A stretch of DNA of 9,408 bases, taken from positions 1-9,408 of the forward strand of contig NZ_LAJY01000204.1 of the NCBI RefSeq assembly GCF_000963705.1, read 5' to 3'. This DNA comes from Elstera litoralis (GTDB lineage Bacteria; Pseudomonadota; Alphaproteobacteria; Elsterales; Elsteraceae). Below the pieces are notes generated by a model, which had not been told where the DNA came from, ran no database searches, and saw only the letters and a program-made list of their open reading frames with translations. The translations under genes were made by a program, and so were the position numbers. Shown here piece by piece: positions 1 to 9,353 of this stretch; position 1 is the first letter of the stretch, and the number at the start of each line of letters is the position of its first letter.

Positions 1-1306
1 TCTTGGCAATCGAAATGACGAGGCGCAGGTTCGCTTCGACCATTTCTTTCTTAGCGCGGCTGGCTTCCCGTTCGCCCTTTTGGATCTTCTGAACCATCGC
101 GCGGAATTCGCCGATGGGCAGCGTCACTTCAGCGGCAAAAGCGGCGGTATCTTCGCGAACCTTACGCGCGTCTTCGGCGTGCTTTTCGTAGAAGCGCGTC
201 CATTTCAGGCTGCGGATGCGCACCGTTTCCAGCCAGTTCGGCACCAGCTCATTGCCCATATAGGCGGTGAGGAAGTCGGCGCGCGGAACCTTGGTCGATT
301 CGGCCATACGCAGCATTTTGCCGTCGAGCTGCAACAGCTTGCGGGCCAGAAGATTATGCTGCTCCACCAATTGTTCGATGCGCAGCGGGTGCAGGCGCAC
401 CGTCTTGGTGATATCGACCAGATCACTGCGGGCTTTTTCGTACTTCTTCTCATTGGCGGGCGTCAGCGGCTCGCCTTTGAGCAGCGAAGCCACGCGCTTA
501 TCTTGCAGCTTGGCAAGCTTGATCTGCGCTTCGGCGATTTGATCGAATTTTTCGACATATTGCGGCAGCAACTCGGCTTCCATCGCCGACAGCGATACGC
601 CGGGCTCGTCGCTTTCGCCCTCGCCTTCGCCTTCCGCACCGGGCGCAGCGGGATCGCCCTCTTCAGCCTCTTCCACTTCTTCCGGGGCCTCGGCCCCTTC
701 CGCAGCGGCGACCAGCAGTTCCGGCGGCAGATCTTCATCTTCCGCAGGAGCACCATTGCCGTAGGAGGCTTCGAGATCGATGATATCGCGCAGCAGCATG
801 CGCCCGTCGATAAGCGCCTGACGCCAGGCCACAATTGCGCGCTGGGTCAGCGGGCTTTCGCACAGGCCAGAAATCATCGCCTCGCGGCCGGCTTCGATCC
901 GCTTGGCAATGGCGATTTCGCCTTCGCGCGACAGCAGCTCCACCGAGCCCATTTCGCGCAAATACATGCGGACGGGATCGTCCGTGCGGCCGACTTCATC
1001 CTCGTCGACATTACCGCGCGCGTCGCCGTCGGCGTCCGCTTCGGCTTCCGTCTCCTCGGCTTCATCGCCTTCGACGATGTTGATGCCCAACTCCGAGAGC
1101 ATCGCCAGGGTATCTTCGATCTGTTCCGAAGACACCTGATCCTGCGGCAGGGCAGCATTCAATTCGTCATAGGTTACGTAACCGCGCTCTTTGCCTTTGG
1201 CCGTCAGTTTTTTGACGGCGGCGGCGACGGTATCGACCAATGGACTTTCGAGTGCTTCTTCCTGCGGGGTTTGCTCTTCTGCGGTATTCGCTGCCTTCTG
1301 CGCCAT
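1..1306 (-). CDS. rpoD: RNA polymerase primary sigma factor RpoD (sigma-70), N-terminal part, runs off the left edge
   Basis: This gene encodes the housekeeping sigma factor that directs RNA polymerase to -35/-10 promoters. The frame is open from ATG at 1306 to the window edge (435 codons) with no stop. A region 1.1-like segment spans about residues 25-80. Region 1.2 begins at DPVRMYLREMG (residues 110-120) and continues through SREGEIAIAKRIEAG. The non-conserved region follows, with a strongly acidic linker at about 184-238. The last visible residues, EMVEANLRLVISIAK, are the start of region 2.1. Regions 2.2 to 4 lie outside the window. The start is supported by a GAGGG ribosome binding site (1313-1317) six bases upstream. 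The gene follows dnaG on the same strand after 93 bases, the classical dnaG-rpoD order. The part seen has no frameshift. Identity is very secure. Confidence 0.97.
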   Translation of the reverse strand, partial: MAQKAANTAEEQTPQEEALESPLVDTVAAAVKKLTAKGKERGYVTYDELNAALPQDQVSSEQIEDTLAMLSELGINIVEGDEAEETEAEADADGDARGNVDEDEVGRTDDPVRMYLREMGSVELLSREGEIAIAKRIEAGREAMISGLCESPLTQRAIVAWRQALIDGRMLLRDIIDLEASYGNGAPAEDEDLPPELLVAAAEGAEAPEEVEEAEEGDPAAPGAEGEGEGESDEPGVSLSAMEAELLPQYVEKFDQIAEAQIKLAKLQDKRVASLLKGEPLTPANEKKYEKARSDLVDITKTVRLHPLRIEQLVEQHNLLARKLLQLDGKMLRMAESTKVPRADFLTAYMGNELVPNWLETVRIRSLKWTRFYEKHAEDARKVREDTAAFAAEVTLPIGEFRAMVQKIQKGEREASRAKKEMVEANLRLVISIAK

Positions 1307-1399
1307 TCTTGACCCTCGCCAAACCAAACCGTCGCTTAAAACCATTCTGCCCGAGAGCATGCCAGAAACATGCCGGGCGCTTCTTCTATCCCATCCGCG
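1307..1399 (-). other. dnaG-rpoD intergenic spacer with an interrupted hairpin
   Basis: The 93-base gap contains an interrupted inverted repeat at 1349-1378. The outer arms are GCCCG (1349-1353) and CGGGC (1374-1378), and the inner arms are GCATG (1357-1361) and CATGC (1369-1373). There is a 7-base loop and a 3-base bulge on one side. On the rpoD-sense strand it is followed by AGAATGGTTTTAAGC, which is too poor in T for a convincing intrinsic terminator. A processing or stabilising hairpin within a dnaG-rpoD transcript is possible but unproven. I found no good -35/-10 pair for rpoD in this gap. Confidence 0.4.
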
Positions 1400-3328
1400 T
1401 TACGACGGTGCGACAGGGTTGATCCCCGCGCGCGCCTCGCTCGCCTGCTCCATCCCGTCCTCGTCGGGCTCCGCGTGGCTTTTCGCCTTATCGGCGAAGA
1501 GCGCCTTAAAGCGCAGCCACGCTTCCGGGGTTTCTTCCGACAGCGTCACCGCCATCAGATTTTTCCGATCTTCCACAACACGGCGATCCGACAGTCTGCC
1601 GAAAATTTCGGCGACCCTGGCGCGCACATCTCGGGGAAACGCTTCACGCCGCGTGAAGGGAAACGTTCCGGCAACGTCTTGCTGCATCACTTGCGACAGC
1701 ATAAAAGCGTGCTCGCTTTCCGCGACATGGGATTGCAGGGCATCGGCGTCAAGGCCGGGACGGGTAGCCGTAAGATTTACGATTTCCTGCCTTAGCAAGT
1801 CAAGGCCCGCATCGGCAAAGCTGATCTCGGCCAGGGCTTCGTGCCATTCATCGAATAAAAACGGATGGTTAAGGAAGGTCGCGAGCAACTCGTAAGCGTG
1901 CATCCGCTCGGCGATGCTGCCCACCGTTGCCGGGGTTGCACGGGGGCCTTGCTTTAGGAACAGGTCCGGCTCTTGCCAGCGCCCCCGTTTGCCGGGCTGA
2001 AACTTGGGCCGGGTTTGATACGGGACGGCGGTGACTTGCACCACCGGCTCCGGCGCAGGGGCCACGCCAAACAGCACCGTAATCCGTTGGTCGATATCGG
2101 CCTGATACAGCCGCCGCACGTCGGCATCGGCGATGGTCGCGATCTGGGTGTGGAGTTCGCGGGAGAAATCGGCTTTGCGCTCCGGCGTATCCAGCACGCG
2201 CCCAAGCTTCACCCCGTCCCACAGCGCTTCGACCAGCGGGCGCGCGCCGTCAGCGCTTCGCGCAGCCGGGCGGGACCGCCGGGGCGGCCCAGCAGATCAT
2301 CGGGATCGAGCCCCTCGGGCAGCGTGGCAAAGCGCAACGAGCGGCCCGCTTTAAGCTGCGGTAGCGCCCGCAACGCCGCGCGCATCATCGCCTTCTGCCC
2401 CGCTGCATCGCCGTCAAGACACAGTACGGGCTCGGGCGCGAGCCGCCACAGTTCTTCCATCTGCTCTTCGGTAAAGGCGGTGCCCAGGGGCGCAACCGCC
2501 GTATCGAACCCGGCGCGGTGCAGGGCGATCACGTCCATATAGCCTTCGGCAAGGATCACTTCCTGCTTCTTGGCCGCTGCGGGGCGGGCGAGATGCAGGG
2601 CATAGAGGCTGCGGCCTTATGGAAGAGCGGCGTTTCCGGGCTATTGAGGTATTTCGGCTGCCCATCGCCCAAAATGCGCCCGCCGAAGGCGATCACCCGC
2701 CCGCGCTTATCGCAGATCGGAAACATCACGCGGCCCCGGAACCGATCATAGGGATCGGGTTTTTCTTCAACGCGGATCAGCAGCCCGGCTTCCACCAGCA
2801 GCCCCTCGTCAAACCCCTGGATTTTCAGCGCTACCTTCAAGCCGTCGCGCTGATCGGGCGACCAGCCGACGCGGAACTTGCCGATATCCTCCTCGCGCAC
2901 GCCGCGCCGGGTGAGATAGTCGCGCGCGCCGGTGCCCGAAGGCCCTCGCAGGCTTTGCTCGAAATAAAGACAGGCGGCTTCCATCGCCGCTTCCAGCGTT
3001 TGCCGCCGCTCAACGGTGCGCCGGTCGGTCGGCGTATCGCGGGGAACCTCGATCCCGCTTCGCCCGCGAGCCGTTCGACGGTTTCGGCAAACCCCAACCC
3101 GTCGGTCTGCATCACGAAGGAGACGATGTCGCCATGCGCGCCGCAGCCAAAGCAATGGTAGAAGCCCTTATCGTCATTGACGAAAAAGCTGGGTGATTTT
3201 TCGCTGTGGAACGGGCAGAGGCCGGAAAACTCCCGCCCTTTCCGGGTAAGCTTCACCTTCCGCCCAACCACCGAGGAGGTCGGGACGCGGGCGCGAAGAT
3301 CATCCAGAAATTGGGGCGGGAAAGCCAT
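1400..3328 (-). CDS. dnaG: DNA primase DnaG, interrupted by three apparent one-base deletions
   Basis: This is the primase that makes RNA primers at the replication fork with the DnaB helicase. The ATG at 3328 has an AAGGGG ribosome binding site (3334-3339) five bases upstream and lies 15 bases after the yqeY stop. The N-terminal zinc-binding domain has C38-x2-H41-x17-C59-x2-C62. The catalytic core begins around RGRVMFPICDKRGRVIAFGG. The TOPRIM motifs are EGYMD (E262) and LDGDAAG (D306, D308). The C-terminal helicase-interaction region runs from about residue 440 to the TAA at 1400. The reading frame jumps three times. One base appears missing at 3054-3056 (after about residue 92), at 2615-2616 (about 238) and within 2238-2249 (about 362). 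Restoring one base at each gives 643 residues, a normal length. As written, the sequence would give only a truncated zinc-domain peptide. An essential gene with three such lesions most likely reflects sequence errors. Residue numbers are frame-corrected. Confidence 0.95.
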
Positions 3329-3343
3329 GATTGCCCCTTATGG

Positions 3344-3805
3344 TTAAGCGGTAAGCTTAGCCTTAACCTGGGCACTGGCGGCCTGGAAATCCATAGCCCC
3401 GGCGAAACGGGCTTTCAGCTCGTTCATCACCCGGCCCATATCCTTAATGCCGCTCGCGCCAAGATCGGCAATGACGGCGGCAATCGCGGCATCCGCTTCC
3501 TCAGCGCTCATGGCTTGCGGCAGGAAGCGTTCGATGACGGCGATTTCCGCAGCTTCCTTTTCCGCCAACTCGGCGCGGCCACCTTGCTCGTACATCGTGA
3601 TCGATTCGCGGCGCTGCTTAATCATGGTTTGCAGCATCGACAGAATGGCTTCGTCGGGGATGGTATCGACCCCGCTGGGGCGCGAGGCGATGTCCTTATC
3701 TTTCAACGCGGCTTGGATCATGCGGATGGCCCCGACGCTGGCCTGATCGCGCTCCCGCATGGCGGTTTTATAGGCATCGGTAATCGCGGCGCGCAGGCTG
3801 CTCAT
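3344..3805 (-). CDS. yqeY: GatB/YqeY domain protein
   Basis: A 153-residue intact protein of the YqeY family, stand-alone relatives of the C-terminal tRNA-binding domain of the amidotransferase subunit GatB. The exact role is not established. The family is suspected to act on or with tRNA, but there is no amidotransferase catalytic domain here. The family pattern is clear: an N-terminal helix (MSSLRAAITDAYKTAMRERD), then LSMLQTMIKQRRESITMYEQGGRAELA, then the E-x3-I-x2-FLPQAMS stretch, and finally the GIKDMGRVMNELK motif with the compact C-terminal helical unit. The length is typical. The start at 3805 is fixed by a GAGGAG ribosome binding site (3814-3819) eight bases upstream. It lies 15 bases before dnaG, so the two are probably cotranscribed. 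YqeY next to dnaG is a recurrent arrangement in alphaproteobacteria and other bacteria. Confidence 0.93.
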   Translation of the reverse strand: MSSLRAAITDAYKTAMRERDQASVGAIRMIQAALKDKDIASRPSGVDTIPDEAILSMLQTMIKQRRESITMYEQGGRAELAEKEAAEIAVIERFLPQAMSAEEADAAIAAVIADLGASGIKDMGRVMNELKARFAGAMDFQAASAQVKAKLTA

Positions 3806-3821
3806 TGTCTTTACTCCTCAA

Positions 3822-3837
3822 GACCCGAAACCGGGTC
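3822..3837 (-). promoter_or_regulatory. Perfect 6-bp hairpin just upstream of the yqeY ribosome binding site
   Basis: GACCCG (3822-3827) and CGGGTC (3832-3837) form a perfect six-pair stem around a four-base loop. The stem ends only two bases before the GAGGAG ribosome binding site of yqeY and lies within the 79-base gap after the methyltransferase stop. No T-run follows on the minus strand (TTGAGGAG), so it is not a normal intrinsic terminator. It may influence mRNA decay or translation of yqeY. That role is inference; only the inverted repeat is seen. Confidence 0.4.
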
Positions 3838-3884
3838 AGTCCAAAACGAAGGGACAAGACAATAGGCTATGTCAGCTTCCGAAA

Positions 3885-4676
3885 CTAGGCCTTGCCCTCC
3901 GCCTCCGGCGTCCACCATTTCCCGGCATCGGCCCCCGCGCCCTTGGTGAAGATCAGATAGACGCCTTCCCAGGCCGAGGGCGTTTGCACCAACTGCAAAT
4001 TCACCGCACCACGCTTCAGCAGCAGCCCGCTCAATCGGTTCAGATCGTAGATATTCATCTGCATGACCGGGTCGCTCAGGGGGGCACCGCGCAGCAGATT
4101 GAAGAGATAGCGGAGCGGCGTGATGTACTTCTGCGCCAGCGCCGCATAGCGCTTCAACGGCGCGCGCGAATCGGCAATCGGCACATGCAGCGCGCCGATA
4201 CCGCCCGGCTTCAGCTTGTCGTAAAGCCCGATGATGATCTGCTCGCCAACTTCCACGGGGATATGCTGGATGACGATATAGGAATGGACGAAATCGACGC
4301 CCTGGGGCACCTCCTGCACCGACCGGCAGAGTTTGAGCGGCGTCACCCCTGCCTCTTCGGCGTGACGCGCAGCGCGGTCCAGCATCGATTGGGCGATATC
4401 GACGCCCCAAACTTGATCGGCATAGGCGCTCAGCGGAATGGCAAGACGGCCGACGCCGACACCGAAATCAACTGCCGTGCCGAAACGCCCTGCGTGCCGC
4501 GCCGCAATCGGCCCCTGCATTAGCGATGTGATATGGGCGATGCCTTGGGCAAAGAAGCGCCGCTTCTTCTCGGCATCCAGTTCGGACCCCCGGTAGATTT
4601 CCGCAGTATTAACACCGTAGTAAGGATTATTTTTTCCAAATTCTTCCCAATTTTTTTGAGTATCTTCGGTAATCAT
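3885..4676 (-). CDS. Class I SAM-dependent methyltransferase, substrate unknown
   Basis: A 263-residue intact protein with a Rossmann-type methyltransferase fold (Methyltransf_11/25-like). Motif I, the S-adenosylmethionine-binding loop, reads AVDFGVGVGRLAIPLS (residues 68-83). The acidic end of strand 2 is VWGVDIAQSMLDRA (D93 expected to bind the ribose). The post-motif region is VDFVHSYIVIQHIP (127-140), followed by a helix and YDKLKPGGIGALHVP (152-166). No signal peptide or membrane segment is seen, so it is probably cytosolic. The N-terminal NWEEFGKNNPYYGV resembles family members found in glycan and secondary-metabolite loci, but the substrate cannot be read from sequence. The ribosome binding site is weak (TTTTGGAT upstream of the ATG). 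The first 30 or so codons are much richer in A/T than the rest, with an A7 and an A6 run. It lies between carA and yqeY, where it looks like an insertion into a conserved housekeeping neighbourhood. Confidence 0.9.
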   Translation of the reverse strand: MITEDTQKNWEEFGKNNPYYGVNTAEIYRGSELDAEKKRRFFAQGIAHITSLMQGPIAARHAGRFGTAVDFGVGVGRLAIPLSAYADQVWGVDIAQSMLDRAARHAEEAGVTPLKLCRSVQEVPQGVDFVHSYIVIQHIPVEVGEQIIIGLYDKLKPGGIGALHVPIADSRAPLKRYAALAQKYITPLRYLFNLLRGAPLSDPVMQMNIYDLNRLSGLLLKRGAVNLQLVQTPSAWEGVYLIFTKGAGADAGKWWTPEAEGKA

Positions 4677-4701
4677 CGAGATTTATCCAAAATTTTCTAG
4701 A

Positions 4702-4747
4702 CGGAGGTTGAGGAAGAGAGCGGGTTTTTTCTGTCCTCAGACCTTCG
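4702..4747 (-). promoter_or_regulatory. Long imperfect hairpin in the presumed 5' leader of the methyltransferase gene
   Basis: CGGAGGTTGAGGA (4702-4714) pairs with TCCTCAGACCTTCG (4734-4747). All thirteen positions pair, with one G-T wobble and a single unpaired G at 4740. The 19-base loop (4715-4733) contains a T6 run. The hairpin ends 25 bases before the methyltransferase ATG. On the minus strand no T-run follows, so it is not an ordinary terminator. It could be a leader structure or a protein-binding dyad. The pairing is seen; the function is unknown. Confidence 0.4.
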
Positions 4748-4779
4748 AAATACCATATCACTGCTCGGGGAGCAATCTG

Positions 4780-4799
4780 TCCGATCTGCTATCATCGGA
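4780..4799 (+). promoter_or_regulatory. Inverted repeat overlapping an extended -10-like element upstream of carA
   Basis: TCCGAT (4780-4785) and ATCGGA (4794-4799) are a perfect inverted repeat with an 8-base spacer. Within it lies TGC-TATCAT (4787-4795), which fits an extended -10 (TGn then five of six matches to TATAAT). No recognisable -35 box precedes it. It could be an operator-covered second promoter for carAB starting near 4802. This is a weak-signal inference from one sequence. Confidence 0.3.
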
Positions 4800-4821
4800 T
4801 TTGCGCTATCGGAGGGCGGCC

Positions 4822-4851
4822 ATGCTCGGAAGAATGGCTGCGCGGGGTTGA
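4822..4851 (+). CDS. Possible nine-residue leader peptide upstream of carA
   Basis: A short frame reads MLGRMAARG and stops with TGA at 4849-4851. A GGAGG ribosome binding site at 4811-4815 lies six bases before the ATG. It contains two arginines, one from the rare codon AGA, which is notable in front of a carbamoyl-phosphate synthetase operon that feeds arginine synthesis. It would be transcribed only from a promoter upstream of the strong one at 4848-4876, such as the extended -10 near 4790. Frames this short occur often by chance, so the call is tentative. Confidence 0.2.
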   Translation: MLGRMAARG

Positions 4852-4876
4852 CCCCTGGGTGCGGCTCCCGTATAGG
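4848..4876 (+). promoter_or_regulatory. Sigma-70 type promoter for carAB
   Basis: TTGACC (4848-4853) and TATAGG (4871-4876) are separated by exactly 17 bases, a near-consensus housekeeping promoter. The -35 matches five of six positions and the -10 four of six. Transcription would start near 4883, giving a leader of about 35 bases before the carA ATG. The -35 lies inside a palindrome, GGGGT-TG-ACCCC (4844-4855). Two copies of GGCTCC (4863-4868 and 4875-4880) bracket the first bases of the -10. Both are possible regulator contact sites. Confidence 0.65.
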
Positions 4877-4917
4877 CTCCGCAATTTGCCCGCCCGCATA
4901 CTTTGAAGAGGTACAGA

Positions 4918-6077
4918 ATGACCGACGCCGCCCCCACCCCGACCGGCGCACTCGTGCTGCAAGATGGCACTGTTCTATGGGGGCGTGGCTTTGGGGCATC
5001 GGGGCGATCGGTTGGCGAAGTCTGCTTCAATACGTCGCTGACGGGCTATCAGGAAATCATGACCGACCCGTCCTACGCCGGGCAGATCATCACCTTCACC
5101 TTCCCGCATATCGGCAATACCGGCACCAATCCTGAAGACATTGAAACCAAGACGCCCGCCGCGCGCGGTTTGATCGTCAAAACCGACGTGACCGAGCCGT
5201 CCAACTGGCGCTCGGTGCAGAATTTCGATGCTTGGTTGAAGAATTGGAACCTGATCGGCCTCGCCGGGATCGACACGCGCCGCCTGACCCGGTTGATCCG
5301 CGATACGGGCGCGCCGACCGGCGTGATCGTCCATAATCCGGCGGGCATCACCGACGCGATATCGCCGCCGCCACCGAGGAAGCGAAAGCCTGGCCCGGCC
5401 TCGAAGGCATGGACCTCGCCAAAGACGTGACCACCCGGCAAAGCTACCGCTGGACGCAATCGACCTGGACCCTCGGCGCGGGCTATGGCGAGCAGGACAG
5501 CCCGGACCATCACGTCGTCGCCATCGATTACGGCGCGAAGCAGAATATTCTGCGCTGCCTCGCCGCGACCGGCGCGCGGGTGACGGTCGTCCCCGCCTCG
5601 GCCACGGCTGAGGAAATCCTCGCCCTGAACCCGGACGGCGTCTTCCTCTCCAACGGCCCCGGCGATCCGGCGGCTACGGGCGTCTATGCCGTGCCGACCA
5701 TTCAAGGGCTGCTCGCCAAAGACCTGCCGATTTTCGGCATTTGCCTTGGGCATCAGTTGCTGGCGCTGGCGCTCGGCGGTAAGACCGAGAAAATGCCCCT
5801 CGGCCATCGCGGCGCGAACCATCCGGTGAAGGATCTCGAAACGGGTAAGGTGGAAATTACCAGCCAGAACCACGGCTTCGTCGTGCTGCCGGAAAGCTTG
5901 CCGGAAGGCTCAATTGTCACCCATGTCTCGCTGTTCGACGGCAGCAATGAGGGCTTCCGCCTGAAAGACCGCCCGGTCTTCTCCGTGCAATACCACCCGG
6001 AAGCCAGCCCCGGCCCGTCGGACAGCCACTATCTGTTCGAGCGTTTCGCCACCTTGATCGAGGCGAGCAAGCGCTAA
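4918..6077 (+). CDS. carA: Carbamoyl-phosphate synthetase small (glutaminase) subunit CarA, one apparent one-base deletion
   Basis: CarA hydrolyses glutamine and channels ammonia to CarB for carbamoyl phosphate synthesis, used for pyrimidines and arginine. The ATG at 4918 is chosen because a GAAGAGG ribosome binding site (4905-4911) sits six bases upstream; an upstream TTG at 4903 would overlap it. The N-terminal small-chain domain starts ALVLQDGTVLWGRGFG and includes GEVCFNTSLTGYQEIMTDPSY. The C-terminal class I glutamine amidotransferase domain carries the nucleophile in FGICLGHQ (C276), the SQNHGF segment, and the VQYHPEASPGP motif (H360, E362). The frame breaks at about 5356-5358: GACGCGATATC should read as GAC-GCN-GAT-ATC, giving TDADIAAAT. 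Adding one base yields 386 residues, a normal length. The lesion is probably a sequence error because the flanking protein is fully conserved. carB follows after 55 bases. Confidence 0.95.
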
Positions 6078-6132
6078 GCGCGCCGCCTTCCTCCCCTGCC
6101 GCCCGCCCGCCGCTGAAAGACTGAGAATTCCC

Positions 6133-9349
<3,217 letters not shown>

Positions 9350-9353
<4 letters not shown>

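Larger units (their letters stand above)
4677..4917. promoter_or_regulatory. Divergent intergenic control region between the methyltransferase gene and carA
   Basis: This 241-base spacer is the only place where the two transcription directions part. Its left half (about 4677-4760) is noticeably A/T-richer than the genes around it. From left to right it holds a long imperfect hairpin (4702-4747), a short inverted repeat TGCTC/GAGCA (4762-4774), and a second one TCCGAT/ATCGGA (4780-4799) overlapping an extended -10-like sequence. Further right come a nine-codon reading frame (4822-4851), a palindrome (4844-4855) and a near-consensus promoter for carA (4848-4876). A weak minus-strand pair, TTGCTC (4775-4770) and TATTTC (4752-4747) with a 17-base spacer, could drive the methyltransferase, but each box matches consensus at only three of six bases. 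Confidence 0.6.

Noticed and set aside
80..1312. A 410-codon plus-strand open frame opposite rpoD
   Set aside because: It is antisense to a clearly recognisable rpoD, its composition (rich in Arg, Phe, Gln, Ala and His) is typical of a GC-rich complement frame, and it has no recognisable motif.
1320..1390. A dedicated rpoD promoter in the dnaG-rpoD gap
   Set aside because: The best pairing (CTGGCA and TTTTAA with an 18-base spacer) matches consensus too poorly to support.
2238..3056. Programmed ribosomal frameshifting as the explanation for the dnaG breaks
   Set aside because: None of the three sites has a recognisable slippery heptamer, and three events in one essential gene would be without precedent that I know of.
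3822..3837. Intrinsic terminator after the methyltransferase gene
   Set aside because: The stem is perfect but short, and no T-run follows on either strand, so I list it only as a hairpin.
4697..4755. An 18-codon minus-strand frame just before the methyltransferase (starting MVFRRSEDRK)
   Set aside because: It has no ribosome binding site that I can see and overlaps the imperfect hairpin; it is most likely chance.
6078..6132. Regulatory element in the carA-carB gap
   Set aside because: The 55 bases are C-rich with no hairpin or promoter-like pair that stands out; it looks like a simple operon spacer.
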